The translations under genes were made by a program, and so were the position numbers. DNA of 64,000 nt from assembly GCA_958496175.1 (NCBI GenBank), contig OY292276.1:11054001-11118000 (forward strand), read 5' to 3'. The stretch comes from Sisyra terminalis. Lineage: Eukaryota; Arthropoda; Insecta; Neuroptera; Sisyridae. Position 1 is the first letter of the stretch. Each line of letters starts with the position of its first letter. The notes beneath the pieces are model-generated. The model ran no database searches, had not been told where the DNA came from, and saw nothing but the letters and a program-made list of their open reading frames with translations. Positions 11,346-24,348 of this stretch are shown here, one piece after another.

Positions 11346-12842
11346 AGTATGCGCAGTGGCGTGCACAGAGATTTTAGGCAGGGTAGGCAGAAATTTTTTA
11401 AAGCTACTTTAATATAATCAAAAATGTTGCTTAGTTCGTCGTCATGATGAGTAAATAATGAACCGTATACCGATTAGCCAATAAAATTTAAAGTGTAAAT
11501 TTTCTAAAATTTGTTTTTGCTAATCGATGGGAAATCGTTCGTAGAGGTTTGTGAAAGAAACCGTTTCGTTTGTGACAAATTAGATTAGCAGTAATAAATT
11601 AATTAAGAAAAAATAATTAATTAGTCATTCATATAGTAAACTGTTAAGAAAATATGGTTCAAAGCAACATACAATAACAAAAATGCGGGAAAATTAAGGA
11701 AACGGTTGGTTAAATGTAAAACTAAAAAAAAAAGTTAAGGAAATTAAACAGAACCTCCCCCTTCGAAAAAAATGGAAAAAAATGGCAATTATGAAATTAA
11801 TTATTTTCCTCGAATTATATTTTCCCAAAATTTTACAAAATAATCAAAATAAAAACATAACTAAATAGGCTTTTCTATCAAATTTTTTCATCGTTTGTGA
11901 AAATCAGCTTTTCACACAAAAAAATTTTTGAAAAAATATAAACACGAAGTAGAACATTAAGTGTTTTTTGAAATTCGGAAAATATTTTTCTTTAACTTTT
12001 TTTTTAGTTCTAGTTTTAACCAACCGTTTCCTAAATTTTCCCTCATTTTTGTTACTGTATGCTGCTAGAAACCTTATTTTTTTAACATTTTACTATATCA
12101 ATGACTAATTAGCAAAAACAAATTTCGGAAAATTCACACTACAAAATTTTATTGGCTAATCGGTATAGGGTAAATAATGATGTTGATATTTTTAACCACA
12201 AATATCCATAGATAGACTCATTTTGTAAACTTTATTAAAGAAATACAATATAATCGTCAGGATTAAATAATACAAATAATAATATAATACATTATTAAAA
12301 TTTATTAGAATTAAATAATAACAATGTACGTAGATTACTGATCGATAAATCGATTATTGAGATCAATCAAATTCAAACTTTGATAATGAATAAGAAACGA
12401 TGCTACTTCGGGAATTTTCGTAATTTGTCGTATTGTAAAAAGACAGTGTCTTTCTATGAGGTTGTATGCGTGCGTATGTGTAGAATTGTATATTTGTATT
12501 ATACGAACGCACATACTGACACATATATAGCTATTAGTGCACACATATAAATATTTAGGCACAAATAGTTTGTGTCTTTCCCGCTGCTGGACCCAGTAGC
12601 GCTAGTGCATTGCAATGTAAATATTACCAGTCGCTTACTTGAAATTGAACGAACGAATGAGCTGGCATAATTTGTATACTGTAAAGATGATATCCGTTAA
12701 ATTTTTTCGTTTATTGATATTTGATAGTATTCGTAAATAAAATAAAATTAGACATCAGAACAAGATTATAAATATTTATCTGAATTATGCAGGGTAGGCA
12801 GTGTCTTTTTGTCTATATGTAATGCACGCCACTGAGTATGCG
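11346..12842. mobile_element. Non-autonomous hAT-type element with perfect 8-bp target duplication
   Basis: The element spans 11354-12834. Its ends are inverted: CAGTGGCGTGCA at the left and TGCACGCCACTG at the right. The 8 bases AGTATGCG flank it on both sides (11346-11353 and 12835-12842). A CAGTGGCG-type end with an 8-bp duplication is the standard signature of the hAT superfamily. 'gcagggtaggcag' recurs near each end in direct orientation. No transposase frame is present, so it must have moved in trans. It carries a second element at 11462-12169. Confidence 0.88.
11451..12180. mobile_element. Long-TIR element nested in the hAT element, 11-bp target duplication
   Basis: GTAAATAATGA occurs at 11451-11461 and 12170-12180. 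Between them are long inverted arms: 'accgattagccaataaaatt' at the left, its inverse at the right, and further pairing of 'aaggaaacggttggttaaat' with 'tttaaccaaccgtttcctaa'. An 11-bp duplication with arms of several hundred bases fits Mutator-like elements best, though only the repeat layout supports this. No coding capacity seen. Confidence 0.75.
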
Positions 12843-14289
12843 TTCTGTTCTATTTATTTTCTTAACATTGTTGCTGTATCGCATACATATCTAACTACAT
12901 TTCTTCATAAGATGAAACAGCATCTTTCTTTGGTCCAAAGTAAAAGTGTACCAACAGTTCAGATTTCATCTCGGTAACCTTTTCTCGACCAGAAACATTT
13001 CACCGTGGCTGTATATGACAATATGGACGACTTAGTCATACGTAAACAATTAAATTATTCAATTAGAGTGTCAATAGTGTGTCATTTAACGTAAATAGCA
13101 GAGTCTTGAGGGTCTTGGGAGAAAAAATCCGATGGAATGTCGAGTGTTGAAATCAATTTTCTCACATTATTGTGTCCGACAATTGCCTGAAACCAGTCGC
13201 AATGGTGGAAAATGAAATATCTTACATTTGATTGGGAAAATAAAATACCATAAACCTTATACGTTTTTACGTTGACACTTTGAGTTTTTCATCGATAATT
13301 TCTTGCAGTTACGTAAAAATTTATTTCCAATCAATTTGCTTCGATATATAAAAGAAAAAAAAACATTCCGAATATTTATAATTTTTCCAAACCCACAAAA
13401 ATCATAAATCACGTGGGCATAATCATCGCGAGATTAAATTCCACATTTTCCACACATGAAATTTAGTCTTATCGAATTTTCTCATGAAAACACATTCATA
13501 TTTATAATAAATGCACGAAGTCTATAATATATTATATCAGCTATATATACTATGAAATCATCCAACGGTTTTGCGATAAATACCACTCTTATATTTATAA
13601 TTTGAGGGTCAAAATTATTTTCGTTCTATAAAGCAATGCAGTGCAATTTTAATAGGCCATATTTTTCACAGAAAATAAAATTAAATTTATTTTTCCATTA
13701 CAATATTATTAGACCGTTTTTATTGTCCCACAAATAAGGGTGCATCCACATTGGTAATTTCGGAACTTTTTATTTTATAGACTTGGTAATAAATAAAAAA
13801 AGCTTTTGACATGCATTAATAATATTTAACGTTAGATTGATGGTCCTTGAAAATGTGCAATTACTCTAATCCACGTTTTCGAAATCTATTTTTTTTGCAG
13901 ACTTTAAATTGATGCTATTAACAGCTGCATTTCGTCTGCTTTGAAATTTATTGTCAATTATTTTTTCGCCGGGGGCGTCATTAGTAAAAAAAAATTGTTA
14001 GGCGAACATTTTTATTTTACTTTATTGCATCAGTAATTTCAGTTAGTTGGATATATATAATTTTTTTCGAAGGGAAAAGGATTGGAGATCAATTTTTTTC
14101 CTGCCTGATGGCAAGTTAAGTTTTCCACGGGGTTGAATTCATCCCTCCGGCGTTCTCTATTCCTGGCAATCTAAGATCTAGAAGGACATTCCAGTTTACC
14201 TTTGACAACAATTTGAATCCTTTTTCTCTCAGAAATGACCAATCTAGGTAGTTAAGTTTTCTTCATGTCTTCTTGCATAGATGCAAAGA
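12843..14289. other. Gene-free stretch
   Basis: No gene or element is recognised. Mostly unique-looking AT-rich sequence. Confidence 0.4.
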
Positions 14290-14657
14290 GTTCGAACCAC
14301 TGATTTGTATATATGGATAGTACACTGTACAATAAATGACAATCCGCACTACCAGTAGCTGCAAGCTCCATCTACATGGGTACAAATTCTACTGAACTAA
14401 CCAAATTCAACAGCGCCTGCGTTGAAAGAGAGACCTACATATGGAAGTCTGTTTTGTCTGCTTTTGGCAATTGAAGCAATCGAACCAAGTAAAATTCAAG
14501 CGCTTATTTTCAAGCACTCAATTGCCAGCTTTTATTTGTAGTTGCCATAAGAACTGTACCCACGTAGATGGCGCCTCGTACGCTACACTAGATTTTTCAA
14601 ATTTAATTTTACACCATATACATGGTCTATCCATATAAACATATCAATGATTCGAAC
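14290..14657. mobile_element. Diverged foldback MITE
   Basis: Inverted partners: 'ttcgaaccactgatttgtat...ggatag' at the left and 'ctatccatat...atgattcgaa' at the right, and inside them 'ccatctacatgggtac' with 'gtacccacgtagatgg'. The short open frame over its right half is incidental. Confidence 0.6.
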
Positions 14658-15000
14658 GTACTGATAAAAAAATGACATCAATTTGAAGTTCAGTATCGGT
14701 AGAGTGCGCTACTCTTCAAGAAGTTTATTTTGAAAGTGACGTAAGTTCATTTCAAGGACGGTCTATTTGGTATTTCTTGTTCTTATAACTAGAACAAAGT
14801 ATGTTAATTGTTTAACTGCTAAGTTTTCAGAAGTTACTGATTTCATTTTATTTGTTAGCAATAACGCCAATTATTCCCTCCTCCTTAGTATCTTATGTTC
14901 CTATGGTCAAAAATTATAACACTATAGGGATTGTTCTTGAAATGAACTTAAGCCACTTTTAAAATAAACGGCTCAATTGTAAATGTTAATCTTTTGTACG

Positions 15001-15150
15001 AGGGAAAATGTGTCAAGATGTGGCGCCGCCACAAGAGTGTCTGGTATACTAACTTATTTTACCTTAGTTACCTTACATAAAGTACATAATTTCGGTTTAA
15101 GTTAGTACTGTAAACACACTAATGGTGGCGCCACATCTCCCACATTTACC
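15001..15150. mobile_element. Short palindromic MITE
   Basis: 'aaatgtgtcaagatgtggcg' at the left mirrors 'gcgccacatctcccacattt' at the right, with GGCGCC in both arms. About 150 bp overall. The target duplication was not resolved. Confidence 0.6.
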
Positions 15151-15555
15151 TTCATACATTGCAAGATTGGAATATCTTCTTAAACCATTCCACCTCTTGG
15201 AATACGGTTTTGACGCCTTGTGAACTATGGGTCCTGTCCTTGTTCATCCATCGTATTTTCTGGACCTTGTAATGAAGAATTACCGTCTTTTCCGCTCTCT
15301 CTCGAACCATTGAGGGGGCGATACCTTCGACAATGAAAAGAGCCTTAAAAATCGGCTCAATCACTACTTTGATACCAAACCGAGTGATTTTTGGTGCAAC
15401 GGTATCGAGAAATTGAGAGGAGGATAGAAAATGAGAGAGGATTCATTGCCAACGAAGATGGTTACATAACTGATTAATTTATTGTTATAACTATTGGTTT
15501 TTGTTAAAACAAATATATTTAATAGAAAAGTTACGAATTTATTCCCCAATCTACT

Positions 15556-16119
15556 ATATGGGGTAGTGGTTCTTATCCTGGGTTCGATCGAACCTCAGAG
15601 GCTCGGTGAGTGAGTCTCGCAGGTTCGGCGGAGATCAAGATACACTTCCAAAAGAACTTTCAAATAATACGTAACATTTTAACCCGTGGTGAGGGGTTCA
15701 ATGAAACGTCATTGTGTATTATGTTTACTAAGGAGGAGGTATAAGTGTACTGTTACGTGGGGGGGGGTAAACATTGGAGAAAAAAAACGTTACGTAATAT
15801 TTGAACGCTCTCCAACTCATATTATCTTTGTATATATAAATATGAATCTATGTTTTGAATTAAAAAAAAAAAATATTTTTTCAATTAAGAAGACTTCGGT
15901 GGATAAGTATGAGAAACTGATGGGTGTCAAGAAGGTTTATAAAATACACAGGTTGCCCCATTAAATGACGTCATACGAAGAGTTTTGAAATTTGAATTAG
16001 TTTGAAGATATGTACGAATTTCTTATGCATGCGTCGCGGGGCGCATGAGGCCACCTGTGTATTTTATAAACCTTGGGGTGTCAGTACCTCCGACAAGGTT
16101 AAAAACCACTGATATAGGG
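15556..16119. mobile_element. hAT-type MITE with imperfect 8-bp target duplication
   Basis: The element spans 15564-16111. The left end is TAGTGGTTCTTATCCTGGGT; the right end read inverted is CAGTGGTTTTTAACCTTG. The flanks ATATGGGG and ATATAGGG agree at 7 of 8 positions. A second small inverted-repeat element sits inside at 15932-16074. No transposase. Confidence 0.75.
15932..16074. mobile_element. Small inverted-repeat MITE nested in the hAT-type MITE
   Basis: 'aaggtttataaaatacacag' at the left and its exact inverse at the right enclose about 100 bp. The sequences outside ('gggtgtca' on both sides, slightly offset) look like a target duplication but do not abut both ends exactly. Confidence 0.65.
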
Positions 16120-17134
16120 TTTTCAATAATCAGGGAAATTGGTATACCAAGGAATTCCATTGAGTCAGGGAATTTGAAAAAAAATAGAATTTCTTGATAA
16201 TTTTACTTGGTATTTAGATTGGAAAAGATGTAGACGTCATTGCAAAATACATGTTTTATAAGAAGTAAAATCATAAGTTGAATAGAATATAGTAGAAAAA
16301 TTATTGCAGCCAAATTGTTTTAGTTGATTTCTAGTCGAGAATTATAATAATATGGTGAGGGAAAAAAGAGATTTTTGCCCAGGAACTTAAGTCGAAAATA
16401 AAAATGAATATTCTGTAGTTATAAATGAAGCGACGTATACACTATACGAAATACAGCTATAAATTCTATACTTAATCAAAACAACATGTAAATTTTCCCA
16501 ACAATGAAATGAAGCTCTTGAAAAATTTAATTGCAAATTTCCAGACATTACATACATAATAGGCAGATATTTAATTATTCTCTACTCCAACTAAAAGAGA
16601 AAAAAAATTGGAATTTCTTTCATTTATATTAAAATTATATATATAGATATGAATATTGAGGATAGATGACATGGAATTTTTATTAAAAATAAAATGAGGT
16701 CTCTTCTATTTTATGAATTCTCGTTCGTCTCTTTATCTGCGATATTCGATTAAATCGATGCTTTTATTAATGAGAGAATATAAAGAAGAATATCAACTTA
16801 CGAGGAAAGTAATATATGATCACAAAGTACGTAATCAAATACTCGATTTTTAACTACCAACATCCGGTCAAATAAATAAATTTTAAACGGAGAAAAAATC
16901 CCACGAACTGATAATATTTTTTTGAAGAATTAAACTTTGAAATTCCCCCGACTGAGGTATATATCTCTGGAATAATGGAGTAGTCTACTGGCCAAGTATT
17001 GTTGTTTGGAGTTGCAAAATGTTTTATTGAAAGTAATGAGAGGGTGGATAATATGTTATGCTTCTATAATTTCCACTTGTTACATCCGCTTGTACGTTTA
17101 TCTTTTATGTCTTTTATTCATTATGTAAATATAA
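16120..17134. other. Gene-free stretch with old repeat trace
   Basis: 16125-16390 ('tcagggaatttg', 'gacgtcat', 'atgttttataagaagta') resembles the MITE at 48661-48999 and is probably a decayed relative. The rest shows nothing recognisable. Confidence 0.4.
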
Positions 17135-17136
17135 CA

Positions 17137-17137
17137 G

Positions 17138-17168
<31 letters not shown>
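17137..17168. repeat. (TA)n microsatellite
   Basis: About 15 TA dinucleotides in an uninterrupted run. Confidence 0.9.
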
Positions 17169-17169
<1 letters not shown>

Positions 17170-17170
<1 letters not shown>

Positions 17171-18299
17171 TTTGAGTTGGAGTAAAGTACATAAAAATGT
17201 ACCGTGTGAAGAAAAAAATTTGTTTAAACTTATTGATTTTGAGTCATATTTGTTTAATTTTTCTTAATTTATCATTGGAAATCATAGAATTGAGGTTTAT
17301 GCATATCGTTCACGGTAAAATGATAACATTAATTACATTTAATTGTTGAGGATTTACATTTTTAAAGACTCCTGGGATAATTTAAAATTCGAGGAAATAC
17401 GTGCTAGAAAATATCCAGAGAGTCTTAAACCAATGCCCACTGAGATTTATTTAAAAATCTGGGCTGGCCTATTAAAGGTCCCGTTTATGTTTGCATTCTA
17501 AAGATTAATAAGATAGTCCTTTTAGGACGCAATAAATATCTCCTAAATATTTCCAAAAAATGTTACTCATTTAAATATAAGTTCTCAAAAAACTCGATTT
17601 TTTTTTGAAATAAAAAAAAATGTAAATATTTACATCGGAAAAATTCAATAATTTAATGAATTTTAATTAATAAAAGGTAGCCAAACCGCTTTTTCTACAT
17701 CATCAACTACAAAAATTATTTATTTGACTGTATGATTTTAATTAATTGCTTTATAATAAAAACAAACAATACAAATTCGTGTCGATGACTCATTTTTAAA
17801 AACAACTTCTAATTTATTTATAATAATTTTGTGTATAGAATATTATTTCGAAGGTTAAAACATCAAACGTTCGTTCCATAATTTTTCAATTTTTAAACTT
17901 GATCGATTATTCAATTAGCTGGAAACGTAATTTTAATTATTTTAATTTCTAAAATATTACATTAAGGTTTTGAAGACCTAATGTAATTTATTATGTGGAG
18001 TATATTGATTTTCGCTTAGAATCTATTTAGTGGAATTAAAGTTATGTTTTACTAATAATATTATCCGGTTATAACCGAGAATGTAAACATTGTGAGTAAT
18101 TAATGTTATAAATTATTACAAAGAAAGACTATTGAATTAGTTCATTGAAAATAAAGATTTGATTTTTTTTTTTGGAAATATTTTAACCAATTTTCAATAA
18201 GGGTAGGGAAAATGGCAAGCCGGGTTTTCTCTGGTTAGGGAAAGTCAGAGCACCATTTTAATTTAGGTACTAAAAAAAATATGCTAGTTTTTGTTTTCT
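17170..18299. other. Gene-free AT-rich stretch
   Basis: Nothing recognisable. Confidence 0.4.
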
Positions 18300-18640
18300 A
18301 AATTTCTAAATTCACCAGATAAGGTCCAAGTCAGGTATACCTCATCAGGACCAGAGAAGGATGTAACGCAGATGACCTATGAGGGTTGACCTTTATTAGG
18401 GTTACCTAGTATGGTCCTGATCATGATTACCTTATACAATCCTGATCTGGATAACATTGTTGTATGGTATTGATCAGGATTGCCCCACGTGGACCTGATC
18501 AGGATTTCCTTACAAAATCCTGATTCGGATTCTCTCACTTGAACCTGGTCAGGGTTACCTGACATGAACCTTATCTGGATTGCCTCTCAGGATCCCAATC
18601 AGGATTGCCTCATGAGGCCCTTAACATAGTTACCTCATTA
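18300..18640. repeat. Minisatellite, 25-bp unit
   Basis: 'cctgatcaggatt.cct' recurs with starts at about 18416, 18441, 18469, 18494, 18519, 18544, 18569 and 18594, a spacing of 25 bp with one of 28. The unit contains the dyad CCTGATCAGG. Copies are 60-80 percent alike by eye. A 62-codon minus-strand open frame across it is repeat translation, not a gene. Confidence 0.85.
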
Positions 18641-18689
18641 GTTATAACTATTATTATTAAAATTATTCTAAATTAGATAATTAATCTAA

Positions 18690-18766
18690 AACAAGATTTG
18701 AACCCACGTCTTTTACTTATTGTGAGTATAAGAATGTCAGATACATAAGCGAATGCGCTATGAACG
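18690..18766 (-). repeat. tRNA-derived SINE head, family 2, copy 1
   Basis: Read on the minus strand: 'tagcgcattcgcttatgtat' (A-box-like), 'ctgacattctta', then a B box 'gggttcaaatctt'. The same order is found on the + strand at 29000-29078. No cloverleaf with an intact acceptor stem is visible, so it is called a SINE or tRNA pseudogene. Confidence 0.6.
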
Positions 18767-18879
18767 TATTTATTCTAAAACAAATATTTAGCTTTTTATA
18801 TAATTAATTAGACACTTTCTACTAGCGCGAGTTATTTTTTTTTATTTATTCTAATTTATCTTCGGAACGGTTGAACCGA

Positions 18880-18955
18880 TTTTAATAGGATAACAGAGCG
18901 CATGCGTATATTCTGCACGCACGGACGGCAAGATAGTCAACTTATATATAAGAAT
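18880..18955 (+). repeat. Dispersed repeat end 'gataacagagcgcatgc', copy 3
   Basis: 'ggataacagagcgcatgcg' and 'cggacggcaagatagtcaac' match 5826-5960 and 6630-6745 but with a shortened middle. Preceded by 'cggaacggttgaaccgattt', a phrase typical of many insect dispersed repeats. Confidence 0.6.
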
Positions 18956-18977
18956 ATTTTAATAAATTCTATATTAG

Positions 18978-19690
18978 ATAAGGCCAGCCTGAGGTGTTCC
19001 TCATATAATCCTGATTAGGATAACCTGATAGGAAATTGTTTTTTTTAATAATACCATCCTGAATAGTTCCTTATAGGTGCCTGATCAGGATAACCTGAGA
19101 AAAAAGTGGATTTTTTTCAATAATGCCAGCCTGAAAAATTCCTTACAGGGACCTAACCCGATAGAGAATGATTTTGTATTTAATTAGGTCAGCCTGAAAT
19201 GGTCCTCATATGAGCCTTATCAGGATGTCCCGATGAGAAATCGAATATTCTCAGTAATGCCATCCTGAGATGATCCTTATATGAACCTGATTAGGATAAC
19301 CTCATGAGAAATAGTGTTTTTTTCAATAATGCAATCCTGAAAATTTCCTTATATGGGCCTGATCATGATTACCGAATAGAATATTATTTTATGTTCAATA
19401 AGGTCAGCCTGAAAGAATCCTGATATGAGCCTGGTGAGGATAACCTGATGGGTAATTGATTATTTTTCAATGAGGTTTTCCTGATGCTATCCTAATGTGG
19501 AAGTTGCATGGAAAACCCGAGAACAAATAATTTTGTTTTTAATAAGGTGATATGATTTTAATCAGGATAACCTGATGAGAAAGAAATTTCTGTTTTAATC
19601 AGGCTATCCCGATGCCATCCTCATGTGGCCCTCGCCAGGTTAGTACTAATGAGGAAACCCTTGTTTTAAAGCTAATCAGGAAAAAATTCT
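18978..19690. repeat. Minisatellite, about 71-bp unit built on the 25-bp motif
   Basis: Unit starts ('cagcctga' or 'catcctga') fall at about 18987, 19057, 19129, 19192, 19263, 19335, 19407 and 19479, a spacing of 70-72 bp with one of 63; decayed units follow to 19690. Each unit has 'cctgatcaggataacctgat', 'gagaaat', a T-rich tract and 'caataatgcc'. The block shares the CCTGATCAGG dyad with the 18300-18640 array, so one likely grew from the other. Confidence 0.85.
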
Positions 19691-19699
19691 AGTCGGGAA

Positions 19700-22600
19700 A
19701 TTCGACTTCTTCCTTTTTTTTTCAAACCTTACAACATCAATTATGAAGTATGAATCCTTTTCTTCTGAAGAATGTAACCTGTTCTGGTTAGTGGATAGTT
19801 TTTTCTGCGTTGACCCTTCTTAATACTACCAATTCAAAAATGCTATTGAAAAAAAATAATAAACCAATGTCGACCAATGCTGAAAATCGAAAACTAATAA
19901 ATGGAAGTCTATTAAGTTAACTTCAATAAGCTCATTTATTTAAGTGCAATAGTTTATCAGTTAAATACCTCTTTAGTACGAAACCATCAATAATAATTTA
20001 CCACTTTATTATAACAAACAATATTTTTTCCGGTCAAATGACCATAATATTAATAGCACCTAATAATATGAATGTACATAGCTATTTTTTTTTATTATAA
20101 AATCGATTAGTAATCAACTTGATGACGCCAAAAGTCATTGCACTTATTTTCAATGTAGAAATTTATTTTTTAAAAATGCAAAAATTGCCTTCTTGCAGCT
20201 TTCTTAATAAAAATTTCAATGCACACAAAATCATTCCCACAACCGTAATAATTACCATAAAATAAAAATTTCCATTGTCACTTTAAATAACCAAATAAAA
20301 TAAATAATGCATAATGTGAATTCTCTGTCGCATGATTGCCTATTTAAAAATTTAAATTGAATTATTTCATTTTTTTTCTCTCTCTCTTCGGCAATTTTCC
20401 ACTCAAATACAATCGAAGTTTGTGAATTTTTTTTTTCATAAATTTCTCCATGTCGCCATTAAAATACATATACAAACCAAATAGTGCTTGGATATTTGCA
20501 TAATTCACTATAGCATATTATATATTATTCAAGGAAAATTGACTTGGCAATTTAATTCATTCAAAACTACTTCACATGAATTTTTGAAGTTCACCAAAAC
20601 GAAATGGAATAGGTTGATTGACCGAATGGTTTATAATTTTATATTCCTAGATTTGAACATTTCTCGCATATACCAGTTAAACCGTTAGGTTTCGAAGTCT
20701 TTTTTTATAGTGTCGACATTATCAAATTAATATGTTACTATCGTTTTAGTTTTGAGAAGAGTTTACTACGTGGAAATGCAGAACAAAAACAGCTTAATTA
20801 CACTGAGAAATTCGAAGAATTTCCATGGCAAAAAATTAAGTGATTTTCTGGTAAAAAAGAAATAAAGTATAATGGTACATAAAGGTCTCAAAAGAGAAAA
20901 GAAAGTGAATTATTTTATTTTTGTTTGTAATTTATTCGCGAGACAAACGAGGACAAAGAAATTTTTAAAGAGTCTGATTGAATTTCTGATTTTTATTAGT
21001 TTTTTATATTTGCCAATTTCTCCCCGTTATAACATTGACAATTTTATCAGCAACTTGTATTGAATTATTCAATTTATCAGTATAATTTTTACGTGTAATC
21101 ATATTAAGACCTTAGTTTTCATACTGCCCTCATTTTTGCTCAACTTCTAGTGAGTCAGCGTTTTTTTTTTTTCAAGAGATATCTCGGAATTATCGTCTCA
21201 TTACTTTGAAACCAAATTGTAGGGTAGTTAATATTAGATCTTGATACATAAATTGGTTCTAATTACCCCTGTAACTTGAATAAACTCCCATAAGGAAACA
21301 ATGGATCCGTGCTTATTCTAAACTAAGCCAAAGCTCTCATGTTCCGTAACCATGACAAATTTTATTTTTCCTTGTAAAAGCTTATACTTAGGGTCACGTA
21401 GCATGTGCCCGAAAAATTCGGGAATACCCCGCTTTATCATTGCAAAGACTTCCCTTTCTTTTTGCAATTTTCATCGCTGACTTAAAATCTTACGGTTTTT
21501 GAATCCGTAAACTTGGCCATATTTACAATGTACAGTCCTTAGCCATTGAATTAGGACCACACCTATAGATTATATTGTAGTTTTTGTGAAAATTTTTGTG
21601 ATTATTTTCACTTATATCTTTAGTTTTATCTTATTCTTTACTAGGCTTTGAATTCAACTCGTGAATTAATCAATCAAGTCATTGTTGCTAAATTAATTAT
21701 AGTTGATTTATTCGTGAATTAATTTCAAAACAAAGTAGGGAATATACGACCAGCCTAAATTATATCTTTTACTTATTATTTACTTATTGTGGGCAATTAG
21801 TTATTATATAATTTGCACTTGGAACATTACAGCAATTTTTATTTTGGCAAGACTACGATTCTTCCGGTTCTATGACGAATTCTTATAGATCTCGATGAAA
21901 TAAAATGAAAATGAAGAATAAAATTATTCGATATTTCACTTTGTTTACGAGGTATCGTTACATAAAAATTGAAAAAATAAATTTCACTTCTCTAGGCGGA
22001 TTTTTCAAAATTTTCATGTAAATAAATGATAAATGTTTACAACTGCAGCTCCACCAATTTTGGTGTGCTAAAAAACTTTGATCAAGGGGTCTGGAAGAAT
22101 ACGGAAGAATTGTTACATCCCCTTATTTATTTTCGTAGTGAAGGAGGATAATAACGCGTCATCCGGAACTTGATCCTCCAGTACAATATCTACGTGAAAA
22201 TATCACCAGAAAAAACATTCACGAGGAAAATATCACTAAAAGACAAAATATCCACGGCAATTAATCCCTCGATTATTAATTACTAATTTTTTGTACCCTG
22301 ATTTTTTCATGAAAAAAGGACCCAAATGTAATTGTTTTCTTCACTGTTTTTTATTTTCGCCACTATTATTACACTCGAATGCAATCGTTGCCTTCACTAT
22401 TAATTATTTTCTCTTATTTTACATAATGGGTCCAGGGGCGAAGCCCCTCAATCTCGAATAGACATATATGAAATGTTTATTTAATTATAGCCCGATTTAT
22501 TCACGAATTAAATTAAAAACAATGTAAAAAATGTAACTTTATTAGATATCGATGTTGTTAAAAGGTACTTTTAGCAGGCTTCGTCCCTGAACCTTTTGAG

Positions 22601-24348
22601 TAATTAATCACCCTTTTTCAAAAATCTAGAAAAATCCGTTGAAAAAAGTATTGATATTTCGTAAACTATGCGAGATATCAAAACATTTTATTCGTTCTTT
22701 TCGTTTTACTTTATCGAGATCTATAAGAATCCGCCTTCCAATCGGGAAATCCAAAAATTTGTCAGGGTTTTTTTGTCTCAGGGATATTTTGTCCGAGGAT
22801 CAAATATCATGGAAGCGATAGTGGATGAAGAGTGAAAATTTGAATATTTCTATATATAAATATGATGAAATGAAGACTATTGAAGAAAATTTAACAGTTC
22901 TAACATTTGCACAGATTTGATCTGTGAAGTTTGAACTTTGGAAATATTGTTTTAATAATAAATCCACCAACCCAAATATATTAAAAATTTATTAAAATAA
23001 CAACTTTTTTATTAATTTCATTGGAGAAAAACTAAACTTTTAACAAGTAACCGATTCCATAACAAATTGGCAAGGAAAGTTTGTAACATTTCGATATCGA
23101 ATACGATATTAAATTTTCTCAGATTTTCAGAAAGTTGGTCTAGAAAATAATATAATAATAATAATAACATACTCATATATACGACACAATAAAAACGTGT
23201 TAAAGTCCACTTAAAACAGATGGTCATTACTCAGTGTAAATTTGCATATAATTACTTTTATATATATACGACTGTTTTAATTGTACATATTTTTAATTCA
23301 TGTATTTTTAGACGTGAAGACGTAATTAATTGAATTAATTTAAATATTTTAATTATAATTAAAACTCCAATGTAAATTTTGTAGAATTACCATGGAATTG
23401 TTTTTGAATTCGCATGCGTTTTACTGTGAAGATCTGAGAATACCCAATGGAGATTCGGATTTATTTTTGTGCTCCTCTGCAATTTTAGAGCTGGAAAGCT
23501 TTTCGGGAAAATCAACGAAAAGAATTGAAAACCTTTTTACATTTTACAATTCCTATCGGTGAAATTTATCATGTTTTTTTTTTAATTTAAATGTAATTAA
23601 ATGTAAAATAATGTGATATACCCAAAAAGACAATAAAACCACCTCAAGTTACGACAATCAATTTTCTTTTAATAATAATCAGATGAAAGAGGTGAACGAC
23701 TTGGGCGTTTCAAGTGTAATGATAATATAAATGTAACCCCACAAAAGTGGTAATCTCCAATTTGGATTTTCACATATCTACTTCTTTATTATTATATTTT
23801 TTTAAAATTGGAATTAATGGACCTGTTTAAGTATGACCGAAAAAGAAGAAAACAAGAAATATCTTCAATTAACGATCATTATCTATATATGTGAGTAAAA
23901 ACGCAATATTTTGCTCACACCTTTTTTTTTTCGTTTTAAATATCTCCCGTTCATTTCTCCGCACCTTGGGCAAATCAGAGATGTTAAAAGTGAAATTCAA
24001 GAATCAAGTACGAGATTTCAACACAAATGTTGAATAAGTCGTGATTTGTATAATATTTGTATAATATTAAGTTATCTCCAAAAAGTCTGTTTAAATTGAT
24101 TGGTAAAAATTTGTCAGGTTTTTGTACACAAGTATAGGGCATTGGAGTTGAAGTAAAAGAGTAGTACATTGTTGAAGTACTGTAGTAACTGTAGTCATTC
24201 ATAGTAATTCTTCGAAAAAAGGAGAATTTGGAAGATTAATACATATCTTTCGTTATCCTATATACTTATTGTTACATACGTCCTTTATGCCAACTTTTCT
24301 TGTACTATGACCCATCTTTTTAAATCGTCGGTAAAATATTAACTATCT
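19700..24348. other. Long gene-free AT-rich stretch
   Basis: No gene recognised in either strand; the longest open frames are about 70 codons and match nothing I know. Fragments near 21700-21770 and 22480-22530 ('cgtgaattaat', 'aaaacaaagtagg') look like remnants of the 225-bp palindromic MITE family found at 37307 and 38335. Confidence 0.4.

Noticed and set aside
18377..18565. 62-codon minus-strand frame with repeated 'GNPDQ'-like peptides
   Set aside because: It is the translation of the 25-bp minisatellite; 25 is not a multiple of 3 and the units are poorly conserved.
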